A stretch of DNA of 64,000 nucleotides from Setophaga petechia. Its lineage: Eukaryota > Chordata > Aves > Passeriformes > Parulidae. The position numbers and the translations under genes are program-made. Under the pieces are notes generated by a model. The model saw nothing but the letters and a program-made list of their open reading frames with translations. It ran no database searches and was not told the origin of the DNA. The stretch covers positions 10,410,453 through 10,474,452 of the forward strand of contig JANCRA010000030.1 in NCBI GenBank assembly GCA_024362935.1. The letters run 5' to 3'. Shown in pieces: positions 13,059 to 23,581 of the stretch. The stretch's first letter is position 1; each line of letters begins with the position of its first letter.

Positions 13059-13119
<61 letters not shown>
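13059..13119. repeat. (CTG)20 trinucleotide microsatellite
   Basis: Twenty uninterrupted CTG triplets (CAG on the minus strand). Frames through it read poly-Cys, poly-Leu or poly-Ala on one strand or the other, but no flanking coding structure supports translation. CTG/CAG tracts of this class form slipped hairpins and are expansion-prone in vertebrates; a short (CAG)4 lies about 30 bp upstream in the opposite sense. Confidence 0.97.
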
Positions 13120-13149
13120 ATAATGGCCGGCACCGCCTGCGCCGTCACT

Positions 13150-13225
13150 CTCCTGCAGGTAATTAATTGCCCTGTAAAGTGCTGGGAGATACACGGCATG
13201 AAAAATGCTGTATAAAAGGGGCTGA
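13150..13225 (+). mobile_element. relic LINE/SINE 3' tail of L2 type
   Basis: The segment reads GTAATTAATT, then CTGTAAAGTGCTGGGAGATA, then CATGAAAAATGCTGTATAAA. This order resembles the 3' terminus shared by L2-clade LINEs and the SINEs that parasitise them: TGTAAAGCGCTTTGAGAT, a short gap, then GATGAAAAGCGCTATATAAA. The body of the element is not recognisable upstream, where the (CTG)20 tract lies, so this is either a 5'-truncated LINE or a SINE tail. The TATAAAAGG string is explained by this tail and need not be a promoter. The family comparison is from memory, so the exact family is uncertain. Confidence 0.5.
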
Positions 13226-14394
13226 TACAATAAAGCTGTTGGTACTCAAACTGGTAAAAGCCAAGATAGGATGGCTGAGGCAAGTACATTTTTAGTGACT
13301 CTTTAAATTAGAAAGGTGCATCACTGGAAACTTGGGCAATCCGTTGCCCCTCGCTGCTGCCATGCTGGGTTCAAGGTACACACACAGACAGGCCAGAATC
13401 ACAATCTCCATATGAAACAGTTATTTATAACTACTGACAGGAGGAATTATGTGAAATAAACATAATTTATAGTTATTCCAGGAAAAGCCATCAAAATGAA
13501 AACTAATAAAGATTTCTTTCAGCTAAGAAGGTGTCAATTTGTTAAAAACCAATGGCCAATGTTAGTGCAGATGACAGAATTATTAATATATTTCCAAACA
13601 ATGTACATGTTTTTGCACAGTCCAGTTCTCTGGGCTAGGGATGCAGTGGAGAACCACAGGACTGGATTCATTCAGACACTGTTTTTCTTCTTTAAATTTA
13701 CAACTCTCATTTTTTACAGCAAACACTAAAAGCAACCCCAAAGTCATGACAGGCATGGACTGGACAGGGCTGGAACAGAGGCGGGGCAGCACCAGGGAGC
13801 TGAGAGCTGTCAGGCCCTCCCCAGCAGCAGGAACGTGGCAGCTCAGGGTGACTCATCCTGCTCTCCGCTCGTGGTGCCCAGAACACGCAGTGCCATCCTG
13901 TGCCTCGCTGCTCAGAACGTGCCTGCAAAGGCTTCCTAGAGCATTGCACTTGCTGCTTTTGCAGTTCGAGGGCTCCCACCTGTGTTCCGTACTGTTTTGT
14001 GCTGACACAAAATTGGAGAGAGCAATTGCAAATTCCAAAGACAAACGAGCAGAGAGAGACTCCTGATCAGTGCCACATTTTCACGTGTCCCACAGAATGG
14101 TCGGGCTGCTGGGAGGCAGAGGCCCCCAGGGCACGGGAGCTGTGTTTGGGCAGGGGGCTGGCTGCTCCAGGGCTCCTCTGGACACACTCCCTCTGCCACT
14201 CCTGGTGCTGGCAGGGCAGCAGGGCAGCAGGGACATCCCCGTGCCCACCTGGGCAGAGGGGCTCTGGCTCCTGGTGCTGGGACTGCTGCTGGTGCAACCC
14301 ACACCAGGCTCCCGTTGGGCAGCCTGGCAAGGCTGGCTGAGTGGAGCAGCCAAGCCCAGCTGGGACAGCCTGGTCCACCAAGATGGACCCCCAA
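13226..14394. other. single-copy sequence, nothing identified
   Basis: AT-rich to about 13,740, with TAAT- and AATAAA-rich patches at 13,430-13,600, then GC-rich. Minus- and plus-strand frames of 120-165 codons overlap each other and show no domain. No gene is called. Confidence 0.45.
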
Positions 14395-15300
14395 AGACTC
14401 ATATTTTAGCCCTGATTTGGGATCTGTTCTCACACTGTCAGGTCTTTGTCACTTGATGCTGCTGCTCAAGGTATCCCCTCGGATCCTCATGTGAGCAGCT
14501 TGCTTGGCTTATCTGATGCTGCTCTCAGTCGGTTCAAATCTTATTTATCAAATAGACAGCATTTTGTTTCGATGGGTGATTTTTCATCTTCCATTAGTGA
14601 AGTTGTTTCCAAGGTTCCCCAGGGCTCTATATTGGGCCCGTTGTTATTTTGTGTTTATATGCTGCCACTGGGTTATATTATTCATCAGCGTGGAGTAGCT
14701 TTCCATTTCTATGCAGATGATTCTCAAATTTATTTGTCTGCTAACCCTCATGCTGTCTCAGCTGTCTCCGCACTATCAGCCTGTCTCTCTGACATCACAA
14801 GATAGATGTGGCAAAACTTTTTGCTGTTAAATTCAGACAGAAGAGGTGAGGCCTGCCTGGATGCCAGCATTTTATTTCCTGGGCTGACATTTCCAATAGG
14901 ATCACTTCCAGGATCTCATCACCGTGTTGCCCCTCGTGCGCTCCTGCTTTCCCTCGCTGCTCCCTCCATGATTTGTTACCCTGGCCCAGCTCTCACCTCT
15001 GTCTGCAGAGGGATTTGTGGCTGCTTTTGGCGTTGCTGCTGTGATGCAGAGTGAGGCAGTGGGCTGGGGACCAGCCTCCCCAGCTCCCACTGCTGGCACC
15101 CCCACCAGGACCTTTGTTTGCTCTTGGTCTGTCAGAGGGGTCATCCCCTCTCACAGAGCCACGTGGGCACTCAGCACTGCTGTCAGCAAAGTGCACTGGC
15201 TTACAGATGTTTCTCAGAATGCTTCTAAGTTTTTTAATGTTTACAATTCAGTGGGATTTAAAAAACATAAAGGCAGATACAAGTCCCACATAGCGCCATG
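14395..15300 (+). mobile_element. decayed L2-type LINE, reverse transcriptase fragment
   Basis: The plus strand encodes a recognisable piece of a non-LTR reverse transcriptase of the L2 clade (Jockey/CR1 superfamily), best preserved in one frame at 14,446-14,802. Landmarks in order are LSDAALSRFKSYLSNR (thumb-side of motif A), VPQGSILGPLLF at 14,614-14,649, YMLPLG, and the catalytic motif FYADD with YADD at 14,710-14,721. A TAG at 14,803-14,805 sits where the family has Trp, and the next codons (14,815 on) read QNFLLLNSD-like, so the stop is a single nonsense change. The motif A aspartate region (family pattern LDLSAAFDT) is degraded to LDAAAQG, so the enzyme is dead. Beyond 14,850 similarity fades; VHWL at about 15,192 may be the C-terminal HWLP motif. 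The bird CR1 reverse transcriptase reads differently, so this is not CR1. Confidence 0.8.
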
Positions 15301-17315
15301 CATGGTCTTCCTGACTGGAGTGTTTCTCTGGTAACAGACAGTGGACAGCTCTGAGCTGCTGCTGAGGAGCAGGGCCAGACCCCTGTGTGGGGACCCAGCA
15401 TCTCCTCTGGGACCTGTCTGGGCTTGTTTCTCTCCCTGGCAGCGCTGGCACTGCCTGGCACAGCTCTGCCAGCAGCCAGGGCCCCCGAGCTCATCCTGCT
15501 CTGAGTGATCCTCCCAGGCAGCCCAGGCTCCCCTCCCCAGTACGCTGCCCACCGCTTCCAAATCCCTCAAAAATAGTCCATTTGTTCCTATAAGGATGAA
15601 CCAACTACTACTCACAGAGACATCAAATAAATCTACTTCATACATTATTTGTTAACTTCATCAAATAAAGTACAATTTTATGGCTTAAATGTCAATCTCC
15701 ACAGCTCATTGAGTTCTTTAAAACAGCAGAGACTTGTCTGTTTACAGAAGCAAAAATTAGGCAGGCAGCTTTCAGCTGGTGCAGGGATCCCATTGGCTCA
15801 TGTACAAGGAAGAATCATAAAGTACATTTGATGTGGAGAGCGTGCAATTTGACAAAGACAATTTGATTTGTCCATGGCTTTTAAAATATTCATCCCACTT
15901 TGATGGACTATAGTTTTATAAATATGGATTACCATTAACTGGCACAGGCAGTCGCTGCCTACAGAGTACTCTGTGAAGCTTGTTGGGAATGAAGGCCTCC
16001 AATAAAAAAAATCATTATCTCTGCCTAAAAACGCTAATCAGTAACGTTTGGTTCATTTGCAGCTCAGAGGTCAGTAATTCACTTTAACTGCTTCTGTGTT
16101 TGCAATGTTTGGGAGGAAAAAGAGTTCCCAGTTTTACTGTTCAGAGGCAGAAGTGGCTGCTGCCAAAGGGGGAACTGCCGAGCCAGGTCAAGAGGACACG
16201 TGCAAAATTTAACTGCTGCTTCTGTCAGACAGATGAACTGCTCTTTTTTCTCAAGACAAGGAAAAAATAGGAAGTTCATAATAAAATAAAAATCAAATTT
16301 GAAATTCAGAGAAAACAATTATAAGATTTGAGAAGGGTTTTTTTGGCTTCAGATCCAAACTGAAGTCTGAGAGACCAGGTAAGGAGCACGTTATGCACTT
16401 CTTCAGACCCATACAAAGCTCATTCTTGGAGCAAAGTACTTTGACCATAGTGTGTCCACATAGCCAAGCACCCAATGCAGAGATGGTGAATCCAGTGTGC
16501 AGCCCGAGGACCTAAGAGAGCAAAAACCTTCTAGTTTCTAACAGTAATTCAACAGTAATTCAACTTGGGAAGTAGATTCAACTTCCAGCCCAAAAGTTTA
16601 TTCAAGTTAAGAAAACACATTCTCAGATTAAAAAGAGTATTGCACCACTGTCAATTTTCAGACGTTGCCATCAGGAAAAAAAAATTACATTTCAGGCTGA
16701 CGAGCGACTAATCAAGGCAAGTGAAACGGTGCTGCAATAAATTACTCCGCAGCGAAATAAACCACACAAACAGACCGATGATAATAAATGTAAATTATTT
16801 CTCTGAAGAAATTTTCTTGGTATATGAGTAATATGAACCATCAGGAAGGAGTCTTCCTTAACATTAATTACAGAAAATGACAAGTGAGCTGATGACTGCG
16901 AAGGCTCATTATCTGAGAACATATTCACAACTTTGCAATTTGCGCGAGATGTACTCGGGCTAAATTAATCTCCCTTCTTTGCATGAGCCTCTTCTAATTT
17001 TCATGTTATTAACAGGTTTGCAGTATCACTCAGTGCTTGTCACTCTAATCAGGTTTCGGCATGTTCGCAAAAGCGAAGTGTCATTTATAAGGATAAGCCC
17101 TCATAATGGCGCTCTCTTTCATGTGGAGAATTCTACAAGGTTGCTTTTAATAAGGTCCTTTAATCATCTCCCTTTGCTCAACTTTTGGCCCCTCTGTTTT
17201 TTCATGGAGAGTCATTAAAAGACTTTGAAGTTCATCAAGGATGAAAAATTCATGACATTGTGGCAGGAAAAAGGCCAAGGGATGGAGGGACACGCTGGGC
17301 AGGGGCTGGGCACAG
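15301..17315. other. AT-rich single-copy block, candidate conserved non-coding elements
   Basis: After a GC-rich patch (15,330-15,560) the sequence is AT-rich to 17,270, with many TAAT/ATTA cores, AATAAA strings and short poly(A). Denser motif stretches are at about 15,830-16,080 and 16,690-17,220. No transposon or coding exon was recognised. Enhancer-like status is inference. Confidence 0.35.
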
Positions 17316-17479
17316 CCGGGGATGGGGACGGGCTCTGCCGGGTGTCCCCGCAGCGGGGCCGGGGCCGAACCCGCCCGGCCGCCCTCGGCCGCTGTCCCGT
17401 TCCAAAGGGCGGGCTCGGAGCCGCAAGGGGCGAGGGGCGGCCGCTCCTCCCTGCAGCACCAGCGGCACCGGCAGCAGCT

Positions 17480-17515
17480 TCCTCCTCCTCCTCCTCCTCC
17501 TCCTCCTCCTCCTCT
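17480..17515. repeat. (CCT)n microsatellite
   Basis: About twelve uninterrupted TCC/CCT triplets within the CpG-rich island. It reads poly-Glu or poly-Arg on the minus strand, without coding support. Confidence 0.95.
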
Positions 17516-17694
17516 GCTCCTGGGCCCGGCGCGGGAGCGCTGCCGGCGGTGCCACCGAGGGGGCTCCTGGCGCTGTCCCTCCCCACCCGCGGGTCCAGCC
17601 CTGGGTGACAGCCCGGCCCTGGTGGCACCGCGGCTGCGGCGCTCGGGCTGTCCCGGGGCCGCGGGGCCCGCCCGGGCACATCGGTTCCCCGAGG

Positions 17695-18216
17695 GTCCGG
17701 GCACACCGGCTCCTCTGCCGGCCCGGGCCCATCGGCTCCTTCCCTGCCCGAGCAGATCAGGCCTTGCCAGCCCGGGCACACCGGCTCCTCTGCCAGCCCG
17801 GGCACACCGACTCCTCTGCCAGCCCGGGCACACCGGTTCCCTGCCCGGGCACACCGGTTCCCAGCCCGTGCCCACCGGTTCCCCGCCCGGGCACACCGGT
17901 TCCCAGCCCGGGCACACCGGTTCCCAGCCCGGGCACACCGGTTCCCAGCCCGGGCACACCGGTTCCCTGCCTGTGCCCACCGGTTCCCAGCCCGGGCACA
18001 CCGGTTCCCTGCCCGGGCACACCGGTTCCCTGCCTGTGCCCACCGGTTCCCAGCCCGGGCACACCGGTTCCCTGCCTGTGCCCACCGGTTCCCAGCCCGT
18101 GCACACCGGTTCCCGGCCCGGGCATACCGGTTCCCTGCCCGGGCACACCGGTTCCCAGCCCGGGCACACCGGTTCCCTGCCTGTGCCCACCGGTTCCCTG
18201 CCGGCCCGGGCACGCC
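17695..18216. repeat. 21-bp minisatellite, CpG-rich
   Basis: About 18 regular 21-bp units from about 17,830, plus longer divergent units on the left. Each unit holds CCCGGGCACACCGGTTCCC or a close variant (CCTGTGCCCACCGG), so most units carry two CpG sites and the palindromes CCCGGG and ACCGGT. The period is a multiple of three, so all frames stay open; the minus strand reads a heptapeptide of the form GREPVCP. Two unit types (GGGCACACC and TGTGCCCACC) alternate irregularly. Confidence 0.93.
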
Positions 18217-18260
18217 GCCTTCCCACCGAGGGGACGCTCGGAGCTTTAGAGCTCAGCGTT

Positions 18261-18970
18261 AATCAGAGGCGACATTTCTCGGGGTCTGCGGCATGGCCGG
18301 GCTGCTCGAGGTTAACCTTATTCTTCTTCTGTGATTTGATAACACTGGACTGGTGTTTATGCTGGAGCTTTTGAACACAATGGAAGGAGGGGGAGAACTT
18401 TATTAAATTTTTGAAATTCATTTAAGCGGGGCCAGCATAATGAATTGCCAGATCTTGTGTGCACATTGTCCCCGGAAGCAACAATAATTTAGGTGGACAT
18501 AAACCAATATGTAGATTAAAAATGTTTAAGCCAAGTGTCGTAAAATATATAAAAACATAAGGCAGAATTAACATATCAAAGTTTAGCATTATAAGTAATG
18601 ACGGGTCAGATATAAGGTTATGTCTGCAAAATTGCATTTCAATATAATAAATCCATTCAAACTCTGTCCAGAGACACAAATTGAATCTATAGACAAAGCA
18701 ACTCCAATCCATTGAATGCTATGAAGTATTCAAGTGAAAACAATGCATTTAGGAAAGGAAATTGAGTGTATTTTAAATATACAGGTGCTTGGAACTTCCA
18801 TATCGCTTTATGCTCCTGCAGATTTGTATACACTGCATACACAGCCTACTTTTGACAAAGTCCTCAAAATGATGAATTTCTGATGGAATACTTGATATTG
18901 CAGCAGATCTGTTATGCACCGCTTATCCTGTAACACAAACCATTAATAACAATCACGCTCCCGCTGCACC
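18261..18970. other. candidate conserved non-coding element, AT-rich
   Basis: AT-rich unique DNA immediately after the CpG-rich island, with many TAAT/ATTA cores at about 18,400-18,960 and almost no CpG. No open frame of note. Inference from composition. Confidence 0.3.
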
Positions 18971-19650
18971 GAGCTCTCTTGTTAAGATTTCAAAGCTTCT
19001 GCAACTCTGGGTGCCCCCGAGGAAGTGGCTGTGGCCAGGAGAGGGCTGGCCCAGCCCGGGCACCCCTCGCCGTCCCCCTGGCAGCTGCTTGGCTCTGTGG
19101 GCAGCCCGGGCCCCCAGCCCTGCAGCCCAGCCCTCCATCCCCACTCTGCCAGCCCTGCTGGGTGGCATTTCCACCCCACACCTCTGTGCAGCCAGACCGT
19201 CCCTTGGGCTGGCACTCGGTGCCCCCAGCCTCCCTCCCCGGCGCCAGGGCTGGCCCGAGGGCACTGAGAGCAGCAGTCCCTGGTGCTCTGTGGATATTTG
19301 ACAGGCACAGCCCTTGGCAGGCATCGCTGGCAGGAGCTGGCACTGATGCTGTGCTGGCAGAGGGCAGTGTAGGATGGAGATGGAGCTCTCCTGCCCCAGC
19401 TCCCCTCGCTCTGGGCTGGGCCGGGGAAAGGCTGCCCCTGGCCCCCACCAGCCCTGAGTGCCCCAGGATGCCCAGGCTGGCAGGGGCAGGGAGCCCCTGG
19501 GTGCGCCAGGATGCCCACGCTCACAGGGGCAGGCAGGGAGCCCTCCCAGGGCTGGCACCCCTGCCTGGGCACGGGCAGGCTCTGGCAGCAGGCCTGGCAG
19601 CAGAGATGGAAGGTGCTTTTGGGAGCTGGTGTGATGGGGAGCACAGGCTT
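18971..19650. other. GC-rich single-copy segment, nothing identified
   Basis: GC-rich DNA with overlapping frames of 150-237 codons on both strands. The overlap, lack of domains and lack of splice context argue against genes. Imperfect CCAGGATGCCCA duplications lie at about 19,461-19,520. Confidence 0.4.
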
Positions 19651-20500
19651 TAATAGACATGTTCATCTTTCAGCAGTGTGTTTTGCATGTAATAATGTCA
19701 GCACACTTCTCACTCTGGCAGAAATTCCACAGATAATTGGAAAGAAGTAAAAATGAAAACATTAGAATTTGCCATGTCATATGTTAACTTTTTATTATTG
19801 TATGATGCCAATGGTCCACTGACAGATGCTGTGTTATTAACATTTGATTAAAAATCACTTCAGGTCTAAAGCAGCCTGTTCAGAAGAGAACATCTTGACA
19901 AGCCTGGTGGTTTGTGATTGACAATTAATAACATTCTGTGTGTCACAACACAGATAGTGTGACTTATTGGTGCTGGTGTAATGCAACACTTTTCATCTGA
20001 GCTCTTCAAATTGGTACATAGAAATAGGAGAGAAAGAGCCTAATTCAGCTGCCTTTGATTACAAACACACCAGGCAGTGCAGAGCTCTCCATCCCAGAGC
20101 AGAGCAGCAGCACTCCATGAGAAGACCCTCATCCCATTTCACCACCAAACCTCTCTGCAGGAGCTCAGTATCCAAATACATGGCTGCTGCAGTTACTTGC
20201 AGTAAAAAATTACAAATCTTATTTCACCAAAAATTAGAAGGAAAACATTCATTTGCTTAGATATTGAAATAATTTGTAACTGGAAAGATGAATGGTCAGT
20301 CCTTCACAGTTTGGTCAGGAGCTCATAATTGCACACTACTGCCAGTGAGGTCTGATGGCCACGTGTTAATGGGGAAATTCATTAATAACATGTAAATTGC
20401 ATTCTTTGGGTGAGAGTTGGAATGTACCACTTCAATTGTCTTTGCTCTAGCAAAGGGGAAATTCTGACAAACTTTGCTCATGCTCTTCCTGCTTTGAAAC
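19651..20500. other. candidate conserved non-coding element, AT-rich
   Basis: AT-rich unique block with repeated TAAT cores, for example ACAATTAATAACATT at about 19,920-19,934. No long open frame. Enhancer-like status is inference. Confidence 0.3.
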
Positions 20501-20754
20501 AAAGTCTTTGGCAGCCCTGAGCACATTTCTGCCCAGAAAAAATGCTGAACATGCAGCTGTGGATTCACACACCACGGCCACCAGAAACCTGGGCAGCCCT
20601 GCACGTGAGCAGGTGAACCTCTGCAAACCAGCAGCCCCAGCCCAGCGGGGCCGTGCTATCTCCAAATCAGCGTTTGCTGGAAACCTTTTCCTGGCTCTAC
20701 TGGTGCCCAAGTGCCACGGTGTCTGCCTGCTCCTGCCCTGCCCCACACGTGGCT

Positions 20755-21150
20755 GCCACCCACCTGTGTCGCTGGCACCTCCCTGTGTGTCCCTGGCACC
20801 TCCCTGTGTGTCCCTGCCACCCACCTGTGTGTCCCTGCCACCCACCTGTGTCCCTGCCACCCCCCTGTGTGTCCCTGGCACCCACCTGTGTCCCTGGCAC
20901 CCACCTGTGTGTCCCTGGCACCCACCTGTGTGTCCCTGCCACCCACCTGTGTCGCTGGCACCTCCCTGTGTGTCCCTGGCACCCCCCTGTGTGTCCCTGG
21001 CACCCACCCCTGTGTCCCTGCCACCCACCTGTGTGTCCCTGCCACCCCCCTGTGTGTCCCTGGCACCCACCTGTGTGTCCCTGCCACCCCCCTGTGTGTC
21101 CCTGGCACCCCCCTGTGTGTCCCTGGCACCCACCTGTGTCCCTGGCACTG
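20755..21150. repeat. 19/21-bp minisatellite, C-rich
   Basis: About 19 copies of a unit CACCCACCTGTGTGTCCCTG plus one base, with a 19-bp form lacking one GT and variants CACCTCC and CACCCCC. The plus strand is C-rich. Most 21-bp units keep frame, so open frames run through on both strands without coding meaning. Confidence 0.93.
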
Positions 21151-23150
21151 CCCCCCTGGCACGGGGAGCCCCTGCCAGCGCCAGGTGCCCAGGCCAGGGC
21201 TCTCTGTGCTGCACCCGTGTGCAAACATTCTGTGCTGCAGCAATGCAAACACTTCCCAGCCCTAATGCAGTAAGCAGGGGAAATAATTACAGATTTCCAA
21301 GGTTCAACAGGGAATACTTCTGAGAAATGCGTCCTCCACTGGGAGTTTCATAACCATTTAATCTAATTTTTCTTGATGTTTTGATCTTCCTTTTAAACAA
21401 GGCATTTGTCATTAGCTTTCAAGGAGACAAGTTGCTAATACATTACACTCTTAAAAGGCCCACAGTTAGTGTCAATGTCTTCTGATGGCTGTTCACTAAC
21501 AGTACATGAAAGAATTGCCAGTGCCAGTGCCTGGGAGGACGCGGGGCTGGGGCTCAGGGTGGGAGCTCAGCCTTCTCCCTCCACCCTCCTGCCCAGGGCA
21601 CTCCTTGGGGGGTTGGCACCTGGCTCATGCTCAGGTGATTCTGAGTTTCTCCTGACATTTCCAGGCAGACATAAAGCAAAGACACACCAGGAAAGGCAAA
21701 GACAGGAACCTCACCACAGCCGTACCTGGCCAGGTGTGTTCTCTTGCTGCCAGTACAGGAGCACTTGGAAAACCCCACGGCCTGAGCTGTGCCCTCCCAA
21801 CGAGAGCCAGAGACACCCAGGGCTGCCTGGAGCCTCTGCTCCTTCTGCTCTTCCAACACAGCCAACAAAGCAGGTGGAAAAGATATTTTTTTAACTTCTT
21901 GGATGACATAACTTGCATATTAAATAATAATGAACCAATAAATTACAAGAAACTAAACAACCAGAAGAATATGTATGTGAAGTTTGGAGTATTTATAAAC
22001 AAATAAATCATTCATGATGTACAAACTCTGTATAGCTAAATGCATCATTTACTGAACTTCATCACCTTTCACAGCATCCCCACCTCTGCCTGGCTGGTTT
22101 CAGAGCAGCTGTGAATCTCTGACAGAGGCTGGTGATCAGTGGATTACAGAGATTGGCAGGACTTGGGCAGGAAGCATCACTGGCAGGAGGGGCATCCAAA
22201 CAGGGCATTTTTGGCTTTAACATCACCGTAAACCCCTGGTTTTCCAGGCAGCTCCTGAGGGGGGTTAAGTCCAGGGAGCTGTAGCAGGGTCTGCAGGAGC
22301 TCAGCTCCCAGCCTCCCTGCTGAGGCTCCCTGCCAACACCCCAGTACACTTCTGGGGAAAGGGAAGCCTGTTTGAGCACCAGATTCTGATAGAAGCCATC
22401 AGGATGAATTTAAAGGTCTGATTTTAGGGCTCTCTGCCAGCAGCCCTGAGCTGTGCTGCCCCGAGAGGCCGGGCAGAGGCTGCTGGCAGCCAGGGCAGGT
22501 GCCCGTGCTGGGGCTGCCCTCCTGCCGTGCCACACTCCTGACACGTGTCCCTGCTCCTGCCCGGGTGATCGCTTCCCTAAACAGGGCAGTGTGAGCAATG
22601 CACAGCAGGTACAGGTGTGTGACAGTCACTCCACGAGAGTGCTTTTATTGTGGGAGGCATCACAGACACTTCCAGCAGCTGCCGGGATTCCTGATGCTGG
22701 GGCGGGTGGCAGCAACCCCTGCAGCTGTAGAAAAGGCGACTGCACCTGGCTTCTCCTGGTGTGCCGCGTGTGGGCCTGTGAGAGCAGAATTGTCCTGCCA
22801 GGCTCGCCCAGGCCGGCGCCGTCCCTGCCCGCCCTGTCACACGGCAATGGATGGGCGGGGATCGCTCCTGGCAGCAGCTCAATGGCCCGGAACAGGCTGT
22901 GTGCCACTCTTGTGTGCCTCGGCAAAGGGCTTGCTAGGTAATTTTATGGATACCAAGCTCAAACATTTCACGATTAGCACTTGGTTTGCATTAGTCGGTG
23001 AGAGGGAGGCCCCTCCTGCTGCCCTGCCGTCTGGGCTGACCAGCTGCAGCCCCAGAGATGCTGTTTTCCCCAAAAACCTGCTCCAGGTGTGAACCGGAGT
23101 GGCAGAGGCTGCTGCAGGTACGGGAGGGTGGCGAGGCAGGAGGAGCCCCG
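21151..23150. other. single-copy sequence, no gene seen
   Basis: Mixed composition. AT-rich patches with TAAT cores lie at about 21,300-21,470 and 21,880-22,060; the remainder is GC-rich. No transposon or exon was recognised. Confidence 0.45.
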
Positions 23151-23492
23151 AGGATGCTGTGAAGGATGCTGTGAAGGGTGCTGTGGAGGGTGCTGTGAAG
23201 GGTGCTGTGAAGGGTGCTGTGGTGAGGGATGCTGTGAAGGATGCTGTGAAGGATGCTGTGGAGGATGCTGTGAAGGGTGCTGTGAAGGGTGCTGTGAAGG
23301 GTGCTGTGGTGAGGGATGCTGTGAAGGATGCTGTGAAGGGTGCTGTGGAGGATGCTGTGAAGGGTGCTGTGAAGGGTGCTGTGAAGGATGCTGTGAAGGG
23401 TGCTGTGGAGGGTGCTGTGAAGGGTGCTGTGAAGGGTGCTGTGAAGGATGCTGTGAAGGGTGCTGTGAAGGGTGCTGTGAAGGGTGCTGTGG
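23151..23492. repeat. 12-bp minisatellite
   Basis: About 28 copies of GGTGCTGTGAAG with GGATGCTGTGAAG-type and GTGGAGG variants, and two copies of a longer GGTGAGGGATGCTG unit (about 23,221 and 23,309) that mark a block duplication. The period is a multiple of three, so the plus strand reads Glu-Gly-Cys-Cys repeats and the minus strand Gln-His-Pro-Ser repeats; no coding support. Confidence 0.95.
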
Positions 23493-23581
23493 CACCGTGC
23501 TGCTCTAAAGCACCCACAGGGCCCCAGGCAGCAGCATGGGCACAGGCAGCTTCCCTTGGCCCTGCAGGGCTTCCATGAGCC

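Larger units (their letters stand above)
17316..18260. promoter_or_regulatory. CpG-rich island containing a 21-bp array
   Basis: Dense CpG from about 17,316, with unique GC-rich sequence to about 17,690 and then a CpG-bearing minisatellite to 18,216. The unique left part could be a genuine CpG island or promoter; the right part is CpG-rich because of its repeat unit. Long open frames on both strands (up to 359 codons) result from the stop-free, triplet-length unit. No transcription start can be assigned. Confidence 0.4.

Noticed and set aside
13205..13240. TATAAAAGG as a core promoter with AATAAA nearby
   Set aside because: Better explained as part of an L2-like LINE/SINE 3' tail; no initiator or downstream gene.
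17147..18374. Minus- and plus-strand frames of 329-359 codons with a GREPVCP-type heptapeptide
   Set aside because: Direct read-through of the 21-bp minisatellite; not a collagen- or mucin-like gene.
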